From Lethocerus indicus (Eukaryota > Arthropoda > Insecta > Hemiptera > Belostomatidae), in NCBI GenBank assembly GCA_019843655.1, contig JACDQD010000005.1, positions 27,352,954-27,416,953 on the forward strand: a DNA stretch of 64,000 nt, written 5' to 3'. The translations under genes were made by a program, and so were the position numbers. The notes under the pieces are model-generated. The model searched no databases, was not told the DNA's origin, and worked only from the letters and a program-made list of their open reading frames with translations. This document shows, piece after piece, positions 1 through 12,548 of the stretch. Each line of letters begins with the position of its first letter. The stretch's first letter is position 1.

Positions 1-162
1 ATTCTGTAAAGGACACAGAGTAGCTACCAAGTAGAAACAAGTTTTAGCTACTTGCTAATACTTTCTAGTAGAAAGAACAAGTTCTACTTCTTAAAACAAT
101 TGACATACTTATTATATATGAGATTCAAATATTCTTAAATTTCCATAAACCGTAATAATCAC

Positions 163-3100
163 CTGTGTGCACTCAACACGACAAATTTGATGTGTGCCAA
201 GAATACTTTGGGTGGCTGGTTGTGTTCGACAGTCTGGAGGAAAGCATCTATCGCATTGGTCAAATACATTGAGTAGGTTGCACACTGACCCAGATAAAAT
301 GACATCACCTGTTTCAATAAATGAATTGAATCAATTCTCTATTCTATTTCTACACTCACTCGCCCTTTTGTTTTCTACATGAAAACTACAAAACAAAATA
401 TATTAAGCAGTCGGTCAAATTCTAGATGTAAAACATTTTAAGATATTTCATGGAGTAACTCCCTGTTTTATTCCAAGATCTACAAATGCAAGATGCATAA
501 TGAAATCTGGAGGTTCAGTAATTTATTTTGTAGAAACAACACTGAGATATTATGTACCTCAAATAATTTACAAGCTTAATACCCGCATTATTACTACATG
601 ACAAATTGTAGGATGATACCTGTTTGTCAGCAGGATCAAGTGGTGGGGCGATGGCGGCGGCTTCTGCTTCCTGAACAACTTTGTCGTAGTTCTGCTTGAG
701 CTGAGGCGGCAGCGCCTCTCTGATCTCCTGCTGTTGCTGTTTGCTCATGGCCTCCCTAGTGGCCTCCAAGTTCACGTAGTCGTAGTCAACAAAGTCCTCC
801 CCACCTAACCATGTCCCCCCACCGCTGATGCAGCTCCTTTTAAAAAGCAGTGTAGAGTTGCCCTGAACACGCATTACAATTTTTAAGTAGGAGTCGATTG
901 CCTTATTATTCAAATATTGGCAGAATAATACGTGGGAGTGATAAACAGTTGAGGAATGGTACCTGAATGAAAGAGGCAATCTGTCTAACATCATCGGTGA
1001 GCTGTGTAGCGCAGGTGACAATGTTGTCGAGGGGGTCATCGGGAAGGGGATGATCATCGGGTCCAGACAAACTGAGTGATACCGGGTCCCAACCTCCGGC
1101 CTCCAGTCGCCTACTGCTCTCTTCGACCAGCTTGTCGGCCTCTTTAATTGCTGTCACCAACGGTCGCATTTTCACACTCAATCCTATTCATGCACAATCC
1201 AAATATAGGCAAAGTTAGAACGTGTATTCAATTAAAGATCTATTCAATGATACACCAATTAGGAATACTAGTTTGGAATACCACTTGTTGCGGTCTGCAA
1301 GAGTTTGAAATATTCCAATTTTCTCCATCTTCTGTCTCCTGTCATTGGTTTGGTCTTTCGCTAGACTGGTTTAGGCTGCCCACCATTATCTTTAATAACA
1401 ATATAAATTTATATATATGGGGCCTTGGTGGTTCAGGCAGGTATGATGAAAAACCTGACCCCGTCAAGATATTAGTTCGTCATAAGTAGAGAAAGGGTAT
1501 GACAAACAAAACAACTTCCACGGAACAAATGAAGTAACAGTGCAGACAGGATGCCCCACAAGCATCCCCTGTGCCAAAGTGACACACCACCATACTGACA
1601 GACACAGCTATTGAAGATAGTGAGTGGCTGAAACCGGTCTGCAACCAAAAAAGACCAAACCAGCGAGAGTTTGGAAAAAAATTAGGAATACATTTCAAAA
1701 TCATAACTTTTTTGGGATCTCGGTAGAAAATTATAATGTCTTAATGGACAACACATATTTTGGACATTTTGCCAACAGAGAAATTTGTTAAATAAATAAT
1801 GCATTTAAGGTTCATTTATAGGTTAAGAATCTTAGGCATCTTAATAACCGAACTACTTAATGTAACCACATTTGACATTTGTTATGCGAGTTCACTACCT
1901 TTGTCATGTGCGTTAGCCGCATTGGCGAGGGCCGACTCTGTGAAGTGCGCCAGGTCGTGAAGGGAAGTTCTGAGGCGTACAATAGCCAGTTTGATCTCCA
2001 TGAGCCGTGGCTCCAGCCTAGACTGGAGCCTCCAATTAGGCCCGGCATACGCCAAAAGACGGCATATCGCGCCAGTTGTTTCGCTCTCCATCCTGCCCAG
2101 ATAGTCCAAGGCGGAATTCATCTCCAGAGGTAACTCTTTGGGAACATCGTACACCTAACATAAAAACAAGCTCATTATAACAGGTACACAAAGTTCAGCT
2201 GTGGCCAAACCAAGAATTTTTCCACAAATAGGCGTATTTATGAACTGAGTAGATGTGTTTAACTATGTAGACCTTTATTTATAATAACTGGACAAAGTAT
2301 ATTTTTAAAATTACCTAACTGAAATAAAAATAATGAAATAATTTATAAAATTTGCTTTTGGATAAAATCTCCAAAGGTGTTTGTCTCTCTGAAATTAAAC
2401 TACCTATGACCAAATGAGAAATAAATACAACCAATTTAATGGAAAAAACTTACTATTCTTACTGTTTTGATTCTTAGTTATTATTTGAAATTTCGCTAAA
2501 ATTAAAATACTTTTTCTTCATATAAGATGTACAAACTAATAAAATATGTGACAAAATAAAATATTAGAGTTTGAGTACATATTATGGAATATTGTTAAAT
2601 AGATAAATTAAACATTTATGAAAACATTTTCATACTATAAATCCAGTTATTAAATAGTACCATTAAACGTTGACAAAATAATAAAAAGAATATTGAAAAC
2701 AATTAACTTGCAATTAACTTAGCTTGGTAAAATATAAGTTGTGTGCAGGTTAAAATTATAAGAGTATACACTCACCCTTATAAGGTAACTCCCATTTAAG
2801 TAATTAACTTATATCAATTACCAAGTCTGTACCAAAGCACCAAAAGGAAAAATGCATTTTCCACCCTACACCAAACATTTCCACTTGCTGAGATAAATAC
2901 AAACTACCTGTGGCTGCTGAGAGATATGCCTAGGGGGCCTCGGTATATCATACTCTTGTATCAGTGATGACCTGTTAGAATCAGTTGTCAAAGAACTCAC
3001 TGATGAACTGGGAGTTAGAGGACCCTGCAGGGGACGTGGAACGTCATAGAATTCACCACCACTTTCACTACCTGCAATGAACAGAAAATATAACTAAATT

Positions 3101-4343
3101 TTCATCCCACAATTATTTTCATTACAACTCAAATCTGTAACTGTTTGAAATATTCAGGTAAATATTTTCATTATTAGACCATTGATTTATAATATTTTAT
3201 TAAAAATAAAATATTGTACAATAATTACTCGATGGACAGACTGGTTGAGAACTGGGTGGAACATCATACTGGAACTGGTCAGCTGAAGGTCTTGACGGTG
3301 GCATGTCATATAGGTATACATCACCAAACTTCTGAGGCATTAAAACCTAACAACATACAGGAAAATTTTTTTTACATTTCTTAAGCAACATGTAGACGCA
3401 TACACGTAATAATCTGCCCACAACAAGAGGGAAATGAAGGATGAATCATGAATTGACAGTGACTGCATGAAAAATTGCTGTGGCAGCCCCGTGCTGAGTT
3501 TGGACCTGTGTTTGGTGGTGGACCAAATTTTCTTTTTTTTTCCAGCAAATTTTAATACTTTTATCTTTTATCAGAAGATAAAACCTAGTACAGGACTGAA
3601 GATATCCTGAAATGAATTCTTACCATCTGGATGGATGTTATGTTTCTACTAATTTAATTATTTTCATTTAAATACAATATTTGTAAATTCTTAAATTCAA
3701 TGCAATACACTCTACATATATGGTTACGGATGAAGAATATTAATTTCAAATTCCTAGTAAGCAAATATCATGTACCTTATTGGGCTGAACGTGCCAGCTT
3801 CGTCTTTTTCCCTCTCTCTGCAATGCTTGCTCTGTTTCATCCAATATCCTCAGCCTGTTACCGGGACAGATTCCCTACAAAATAAAGTAAACCACAAGTT
3901 TATAGAAACTTCTTACTCTACCTAATGTACAAATTAACATTTTTCCCGTCATCTAGGATTTGGATTTGACCATCAAATGTGCTAAGCAGAATGTGATGTG
4001 AATGAATTATGCAGAATTGACTATGAAGGTAAAATGTGTCACCTGTCGGCCCCTGAGGGAACAGAGCCACCACCCCTGAAGCCCTGCGGTATCCTGTTCT
4101 ATGACGGCTAGCACGTCCCCAGATCTGAAAGCCAACTCGTCCGCACATTCAGCAACATTGTCATACATGGCAACGCATTTCTAAAACATATCATTATGTC
4201 AAATTAGTTAGGAAAGTATCTTTTAAACACATTTCCATTAAGTGAAAGCCTATTTAAGATAAAGTTAAATTGAACTTAAATAATAAAAGGGTAAATTTGA
4301 TCTATATATAGAGGTTAATATGACTGAGTACAATTTGATAAAA

Positions 4344-4396
<53 letters not shown>

Positions 4397-5138
4397 AACA
4401 GCCCAATGGTTTGATATGCCCCGGAAGTTTAGAATTTCTATTGACCAAAACTGGTAAAAATATGAAAATGGTAAAAATAAAAAATAGTAATATAAGTATA
4501 GGAAAATGTGTTAAATGAAGAAGTACTAACAAACATTTTGATTAGCTCAAAACAATGTCAAGTGGTACAATTAACAATATTTATAATCCATCAGAGTCAT
4601 GTCCAATTGCAAAAAACAAGTCAGGAATCTGAATTGTCACTCCAAAACAATTATGATTATGAAGGTAAATAGTTGTCATAAAACAACAGGTGTGCTTTCA
4701 AGATTCCTTACAGCTCTTCTATATTATTTCTAAAATGAATGTAATTCCTAAATTGAAAAAACCTTCACACAAAACCATGCCTAAATGAAATCTCCCAAAT
4801 GTTCAAACTCTGTGCAGAATAGGATATTAGGTCAGACAGACAAATGCAACCAGAGGTAGAGGAAGCATGGGCTTCCCTTTGTACTCACTTAACTTAATTC
4901 GAAACAGGAATGTATAAAAACTTGTAATTAATCATCCATCCATCGGGGGCAAATCAATTATTTCAATGGTTATAGCGACAGGGCAAGGTAGTGCTATTGA
5001 CAGTTTGTACCCAACGTAGATTTAAAATAATACAAAACGAGTGTATGAAGATTACTAGATTTTGTTCACAACTTTACCATTTATCTACTGTACCTGAAAA
5101 GGGATCGGGGAAGATCCAGGCTCTTGGAGCTGAGGCAT
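163..5138 (-). CDS. p130CAS: p130Cas/BCAR1-family adaptor protein (3' end off the window)
   Basis: Scaffold that links Src-family and focal-adhesion kinases to Crk and actin control. Exons in coding order: 5138-5094, 4180-4043, 3874-3776, 3346-3229, 3071-2908, 2154-1899, 1183-963, 862-620, 284-163; phases agree across every junction, giving about 468 codons. Exon 1 codes for MPQLQEPGSSPIPFQ and follows an in-frame stop. Exons 2-3 form the SH3 domain (VAMYDNVAECADELAF, then GWWLCSLRGRQ and GICPGNRLRIL). Exons 4-6 hold only five YDxP-type Crk sites (YDMPP, YDVPP, YDVPR, YDIPR, YDVPK). Exons 6-7 are the serine-rich four-helix bundle region. Exon 8 has the Src-binding motif YDYV. Exon 9 begins the FAT-like C-terminal domain (NQPPKVFLAH, FVVLSAH). 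The gene runs off the left edge after 163. Vertebrate proteins have a short extra segment between exons 8 and 9; a microexon may be missing from this model. Confidence 0.93.
1262..1690. mobile_element. family A repeat, two inverted copies in a p130Cas intron
   Basis: The left part (about 1262-1395) reads TTGGAATACC...TGGTTTGGTCTTTCGCTAGA; the right part (about 1500-1690) is a related segment in opposite orientation (AAGACCAAACCAGCGAGAG). Its interior on the minus strand matches the copy at 50470-50668 over more than 100 bp, including GGGATGCTTGTGGG and GTTGTTTTGTTTGTC. Confidence 0.7.
4346..4393. repeat. (TA)n microsatellite
   Basis: About 24 TA units within the first p130Cas intron. Confidence 0.95.
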
Positions 5139-5420
5139 TTCATAAAAATACAGTATCCGTTCCCACTAACGCTGAGACTGGACTGCGGCTCGGATGCAGG
5201 GGCTTAGGAGGAGACAGAATTAAAGGCCATTTTTTAAGAAAAGAAACGGCCGACCCCGACAACTTCTGGAGAAATACACACATAGGTGTTCTCCGAATCG
5301 TACAAAATTCCAGGCCGTTTCCACCAGCCCGGATGACGTCACCTTCAATAGGTACTACCTTCCAAACTTATATGGAAACTGAACTGGCCAAATTGGGATA
5401 AAAACGAATAAAAAACCTGA
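5139..5420 (-). promoter_or_regulatory. probable p130Cas 5' UTR and promoter with a CRE palindrome
   Basis: This stretch lies just upstream of the p130Cas start codon and is richer in CpG than the introns on either side. It contains a perfect TGACGTCA palindrome at 5334-5341, the binding site of CREB/ATF-type factors. An open frame on the plus strand crosses the same DNA (4991-5401), but it resembles no family I know and is best explained by the GC-richer composition. No transcription start can be fixed from sequence alone. Confidence 0.45.
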
Positions 5421-5561
5421 AATTCCTAATTACATCGGAAGAATTGTATACATAACTGCAATGTACAATAACCGTTAGAGAAAATATTCTTTCTACGCAG
5501 TGAAATAAAATTTCCACAATAGATTAGATTAAAAGGTAGATTTGTGTAACTTGAAGCTACC

Positions 5562-5828
5562 TTATAACTTTGACATTCCATAATTAAGGAACTCGAAATG
5601 AATATTACCTGTGTTACAAAGTGTTTCATAATCCAACTTAATATCTAATAACTGTATTCGACTTAGTGGTGAAAATTTTCTTGTATATTTGGTCCGCGAA
5701 ACCACTTTTGAAGGCTTAAAACCATTCTGATCCTCCAACTTTAATCCTTCATGAAGTCTATATCTCCGCCGATTTCTATTGAATCTATTTGCTGCATTTA
5801 CGACCCAATGCCAAGTGCTTGAATACAA
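5562..5828 (-). CDS. unidentified small ORF or first exon, head-to-head with CENP-I
   Basis: An 88-codon frame starting with ATG, rich in Arg, Lys, Asn and Tyr (early residues STWHWVVNAANRFNRNRRR). A plausible donor (ACACAG then gtaata) lies after codon 74, so it could be a first exon rather than a complete gene. I could not find a matching second exon before the p130Cas promoter, and the protein resembles no family I know. It starts about 360 bp from the CENP-I start on the other strand, so the two could share a promoter. A chance ORF is also possible. Confidence 0.3.
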   Translation of the reverse strand: MYSSTWHWVVNAANRFNRNRRRYRLHEGLKLEDQNGFKPSKVVSRTKYTRKFSPLSRIQLLDIKLDYETLCNTGNIHFEFLNYGMSKL

Positions 5829-6188
5829 AACAGTAGAAGTTTTTAATAATAGTTAGAGTTGTAGTAGAATTAGAAACTATTAAAACACTTTTCTAAGACT
5901 ATATTATCTTATCTTACATATGTACGAACCTTCTTAAAATTAACTTTATAAATAGACCGGCCTTAGTATATGGAGAATTAAAAAAGATAAGAACGCCAAT
6001 GATATAAGATCGCTCTCGCAGTTAACTAATATTCCTCTTTGGCGATAAACGCGGCAATTTGGGTAACGAATATTTCGCTGTCTTACTGAAGTAGTTTTAA
6101 CTAATGTGAAATTTTATTTATATTTATATCAGCGTTGTTTATTTTCAAAGGATAGTGATTTACAGGTGTAAATTAATTTTTCCGCAGT
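5829..6188. promoter_or_regulatory. CENP-I upstream region, possibly bidirectional
   Basis: The interval separates the minus-strand ORF ending its 5' side at 5828 from the CENP-I start at 6189. Around 5980-6080 it becomes CpG-containing (GATCGCTCTCGCAG, GATAAACGCGGC), unlike the CpG-poor DNA downstream. The sequence just before the CENP-I ATG (tttttccgcag at about 6177-6187) reads as a splice acceptor, so a non-coding first exon may lie in this interval. Confidence 0.35.
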
Positions 6189-9100
6189 ATGGAGGAAATG
6201 GAGGTGGAACATGATAATACTTGGGATTTCCTTCGCGATTTCGATTGTGAGTTAATCTAGTTTTTGTTATAGTAGTAGTAGTAATAGAATGCTGTATGAT
6301 AGTTTAGAAGTTATACTTTTACAGTAGGTTGATCATTTGAAGCTGTATTTGTACACTTTATTTAATCAAAACAAACTAGGCTTGAAAACATCGTTTCCTA
6401 TCAATATTTATATGGGCTTGCTTGCATCTACCCACAGTAACGCAGTTTACGTAAAAGAATGAAACACCAGTGCCATCCCAGTCAATACTGTAATAGTTCT
6501 TCTATAGCCCTTGCCTTAATGCTAACTATTAATTAAATAAGTATTGAAGGGATTATTATTTATTTTGTCCATGTCATAGTCAGTGTAGTCTTCATAAAGA
6601 CATACTGGGATTGATCATGTATTGATATTAATAATGTAACACTTTGTGCAGGCAAGACAGGTGATGAAAGAATATTGATGAGAGGTCTGAAAGAAATTTG
6701 TGACAATGAACAGTTTCTGCAACCTTTTTCTTCACTGGCACCTTCTGATGACTGCGTAGCCAAACTAGTCAACATTTTCTATGAACGTGATCTGAGTCAG
6801 TTACATTGTTCATTTATTAACATAATAATGACCGAAATATTAATTGAAACTTGTTATTTTGCATTCAACGCAAATTGGGGTAATACTTGATTTGTGATAT
6901 TCAGACATAATATATGTGGACAGTTTATAAAGAAGTTTTTTAAAAAATTGACCAATAAGTTATATAATTAAATAGTGTCATGAGAAATAAAACATTGGAA
7001 AGTTTATTTGGTTAATTTTTAAAAACTAAATTTCCTGAATCTTGGGATGCTCTATAGGTAGGAAAAACAATACACCTCTTCTGTTTTTATGTAAAAAAAA
7101 AATTATAACATCTTTGTTGAAAATATTCAAATATATGTATATACACATACATGTTATTGACATTGCCTTAGGATTGATTGAATTTGGCCGTAGTATTTGG
7201 TGCAGAATAAATGTATTTATTACTATTTCTGAAGTTATAATTCTCGTTACGATTTGAGAGTGAAAATATTACTGAATAAACATATTAATTTTTATGCATG
7301 TATTAGTTTTCTGTTATGTCAGGAAGTGTTTACTTGATATTTCATGATCTACATGATTATAATAACCCATTGAACATTCCTTGTGACATTTATAAAATTG
7401 TTTTCCTTTGTAAATGTTGGCAGGGAAAGGAACTGCTGAATATATTTTGCAGGCTATTGTCCCTAGGACTACTTTCAACGCTCAGCATATCGAGCCCTTG
7501 ATCTTTTGGCTTCTGTCAAAATATGAGTCCAGCAATATAGCGGACACATTGCTCTATTGGCTCACAAGTAAGAAAGAAACTTGATATTTTTTATGTTTAA
7601 TTTTACTTTTCTATAATCCTGTTGATTGGCGTCTCGGAAAGTTCAAAATAAACTAAATATATAGATATGAGTCATGGAATTCAACCCCATTTAATGTGCT
7701 GCAATTAACTCCAGCCCCCTTAACAAATTTCATATGGCATCTGCTAATTATAAATTGTGTTAAAACAAGTTTTTATATATCTGTATAAAACCTTGTTTAA
7801 CATATCTGTTTTGTGGTCTGCGAGAAGTTGGAATACCGTAGATTTTTTGTGTTTCTGTCAACCAGCGAGAGGAGACAGAAGCACATGAAATCTACGGTAT
7901 ATAAAACCTTGTGTGTATGTAACAGAGCAGTGACATGAATGCAAAACTAGTATACTTAAGAGCAAATAGGTGAGTGGATATAGAAAGTTGCACAGTGCTT
8001 ATATTGCAAACCCTCTCTTACCTGTTGATTATCCCAAGTCCAATTCTTGGGCATAGTCAGAGAAAACTATAAAAAACATTTTTGGAATATATAATTCTGC
8101 TTAGATGTTATCTCATATAATTATATTTTGTATTTGTTACAGTGTTGGTTGAATACAAAAAAGTTGACATTGCTCCCATCCTTAAATACTACTCATCACT
8201 TGTGCGAATTTTATTCTGCTATAACAGAGTAAGTAAAATTTGTTTTTTTCTATTGCTTTATACTACTTGTGCTCTATATTTATGGCAACAACTCTTACAG
8301 CAAAAGCAAAGTAACCCATACTATTAATGACTTCTGTAATTATTTTTGGTGAAAGTAATTCCTATTTGAAATGAAGGTCTATATTTATTTCAGGTGATTT
8401 CGGCATGCAGTTTACTTATTGTGATAACACAACCAAAATATGTTTCAAAATACATTATAAAACTAGTTTTGCATTTGTACAACCTCCATGAGTGTAACTC
8501 GTCAATTGCAGCCCTCTTGAAGTAAGTAACTCTTTTTCTGTATTTTAGACAAATAGAGATTCAAATAATTCTAACTTCGAGATTTTACCATTATTTAAGA
8601 AATATGCTTGATTTTACAGTAGTCTAGGGAATATATGGGATTTCAATGTTATTTAATTACGAAATAAAAAGTTACCCACAAAGTGTCAGTTGTGTGTAAA
8701 ATAACAACCTTCACAAAAGTGATTTTACTGGTTCCAGAATTTTCAATTATGTTGCAAATTTAAGGCGCTTTGAGATATCTCTAATTCTTTTAATCAAGTT
8801 AAAATGAAATTCGAATGAATATATACAGTATTGAGCTATTTTTATTTTATTTATTCATGTTCATCTGTAAGGTTTCAGACATGACGTTACTTTTAGTTTC
8901 ACGGAGAAGTTTTTTGTTGGCCTGTATTATTTGTATATATATGGTTTCTGCTATTTTAGTTAAGGTATATATTCATTTTTATTGACATTTTCCACCATTT
9001 GTAATAATAAGCTTTTGTAATTGAATTCAAACAACAGAAAAAGCAAGAAAACAAAAGAAATAGTAAACTCAGGGATTTTGTTGATGTAATTAAGATAATA

Positions 9101-12100
9101 ACTGGTTGAAAAGTCAGTTTTTTGTTTTAACTTTTAGTTTGAATTTTTATTTTCAGCCTATACAAATCATTTTCAAGTGATCTGAAAGACTTGAAGTTAC
9201 CCACCAATTTCAGTTGGCCTAAGCCAAAAATAAAATCATCCATCGAATCTTTGTTTAGGGCAACAAAACTGGAGAATGTATCCATTTCTCATTCAATTGG
9301 CATAGCTGAGTTACCTCCTACAGTAAGTTGAATGATTAAGGTGACCAATGATGAAAAATATTAAGGTGTCAATCTTTTAGCTTTTATACTCCAGTTGTTT
9401 TGGCAAACAACTTTAGCCTTTTAATCTTGATTCATCTGTTTCTATATGTTCAGTCATAACTTACTGTATGTATATGTATGCGTTCATACATTTATCTCCT
9501 TCCACTATAGAAACAAACAACAACATATATGATTCTTATAAGAATTATATTTTGTTTTAGTATTTCACATACTCAAAATGCAAGAGTGTATCTGAAATGT
9601 TAAAAGGAAGCCTTCCAGCTCCATGGTACAGGCATAAAAACTCTGGTAAAATCAAATTCACAGACATATCTACGTAAGTAACTCAGAGCTAACTTGTCTA
9701 CGTCAATCTAGTTTTAGTTTATTAATATGGACATTGAAATGCCTCAATGTATTATTTAAATACTAAATATTACATATATATTTCACCTCCCCCCCCCAAC
9801 ACGTATTCGCCATTAGAGATGAGCAATATTTATAATATAATCAACATAATTTACTTTTGTCAACTATACCAGCAGTGTCATTAAAATATAAATTGTGAAT
9901 GGTCAGTTATGTATGTTTGCATTTGATGACTTCCTAAAAATAGAGAGATAATGCACAAACCTGACATGAACGAACATTAGCTATTATTAATTTTAATAAT
10001 GTTAGGGTTTTCATAGGTTTTTAAACCATTCAGACTGCTAGTGGTGCTTGCTACAGATGTAAAAAGTTTGTATAAATTGTTGAAAAATGAAATCCTAATA
10101 TAACAGACATTTGTGACTATTGTAGTATGGACAAATTGGGAAATAAAATAGATACACTGGATATCCCAAGCAACACTATTTCTCTCCTGAGCAATCGGAT
10201 CGGGTTTGCACTGTTGATGCAGAGGAAAGATCTGGAGGCGAGATTTTTGGTTGACCTTAAGTGGGCTCTGGACTGTGAAGGAGGCGTTAGTGCTGAACTA
10301 TTGGGCAGGGTGGTCAGTTTCCAAGAATACGTCAGCCAAGGAATACCCCCAGTCACCTCTTATCTTGCACGCCTACTCCCAGTCTGGGATGGTCTCCAGA
10401 ACCGACACCTCATACTCAGGCTCATACCTTGGATACACTTTCACACCTTTCAAGGTAACATTATCATGTTTTCGCATGTCTGAACGAACAGTTTCAAACT
10501 ATTTAGGAATGAAAATTTGTATGCTCTTTACTGCATATATCTTATTTTTATGTATTATATTATGGAGGAAAAACCAAAGTATACAACTCATGAATTTTAA
10601 ATGTTATAATAATGTATTATTGGATCTGTTTTCTCATGAACGGATTAATTCCATTAATACAAGGATATTTGGTGAGATAAATAGCCACATCAAACTGAGA
10701 ATGTTATACTATTTAATGTTTTAACACAGTCATAAATTAATATCATCATTCAGAAATAATATTTTTAATAAAATAAAATAATATTAAATAATATTTTTAT
10801 TATTTAATGAATACCACATGCAGCTTATGTTCAGCCATTATCATTATATTATAAATCACTTGTTTAGGGTTTTTATGATATTTAATAGAATATATGGTTA
10901 TTGAATTTTTATTCATATTATTGTTCCATTTTCCAATTAAGTTTGAAATAGATCTATTACAATGTTTCTATCCATTGTAACAGATAGAAATTCGTGTTGC
11001 AGAGTAATGTGGGTTCAAACAATTTCCATTTACACAAATTACACTTGTATATACACAAGTTTTTGTATGCTTAATAATATTAATATTAACAAACAGATAT
11101 GACTGTTAAATATTAGTATTTAATACAGAATGTTTTTTTGTCATTACAGAATTGTGTTCAGATTTCTTGACACCACTTATGAGTTTATTTGTGACTGCAG
11201 AAGTTGAACTAAAAGTTGAGATTTTAAATTCGCTTATATCTCTCATTACAAATATGGTAAGTCAAATCAATGTATCTCTTTTTCTTTTTGTTTGCATTTG
11301 TTTGTGTATTTTAAAATTATTGTCGAATTCACAATTATTTTTGTTGATAACATTGCATCTTATTCTATTATCTATTATCTATATTCTATTCTATTATCTA
11401 TTGTACATTATCTATAGGTAATAGTACATATGCAGAAGGCCAAGTCAAATGTTAAACCTTGTTTTGTGGATCGAATAAGTGACTGGGCTGAGTATCCTGT
11501 ACAAACTCTGCACCAAGTTATAGATTGTACAGAATTGTTCATTAAACAAGGTTTTCTCCTCGAGATAGAGTCAAATCGATCCAATAGCATCTATTTGAAT
11601 GAGGCACTGACCTTCTACCATAAAGTAAGTTCATGTATGAATACAAACTTTTTTTCACTTTTTATTGAAATTGCATATAATGTGCAATATTCATGTGACT
11701 ATATAGTTTCATGTAGCAGATGAGTTTTATGAAGTGAGATGAAAAGGGAGAAATCGCTGATTTATAATATATTTTGCACCTATAACAATATAAACATCAC
11801 TTTTTATATTAGAATCAGTAAAATTTTAAATTTTACGTTTACTTTCAGTAAAAGTTCTTTTTAATGTACAGGGGGGTTATCAAGAAGGCTAATGGTTCAC
11901 AGACTTTCTATAAGGAGATTCAAGTGATCAGTAAATTTTCTGTGGACATTATTGGCTGGGCAATCATATTTTAAAATCATCAAAGTTATTGATTCATTTG
12001 TGCAGTATACAGTGAATACACTCTTTTTATAAAGAACCTAAAAATATTTTATAGCAACAAGTTGTTAATTATTACCAATTCATTTTAGTAATGTTGATGG

Positions 12101-12480
12101 TGGCCCCCCCCTTTTAATATTGTTGACATATTCATAAAACATTTTGGGCCTGCTGCTTCTTGATAATTGAACAATGAAATGCTTTCTAAGTTGTTTTACA
12201 TTTTGTGCTCTTCATAATTATGTCTTTTTACAGATATCAAATTTGGAAGTGAAATTTGGGCTTCCCATGTGGACAGTTATACCTTCATATTTGACCTTCA
12301 ATTGCCTCTTCGCTTGCAATGTTTCTATACTCTCATTACTCTGTTCTCTATTAGTCAGGTAAAATAAAGTTCATGTTAATAATGAAAATCGTTACTGCTA
12401 ATAATTTTTTAAACTTCACAATGAAGTAGTGATTAATATAAGCTTTAATATTGTACATAATTATAACTACGATGAAATAT

Positions 12481-12548
<68 letters not shown>

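Noticed and set aside
4991..5401. 136-codon plus-strand ORF
   Set aside because: It overlaps the p130Cas first exon and promoter on the other strand, has no recognisable domain and no splice context.
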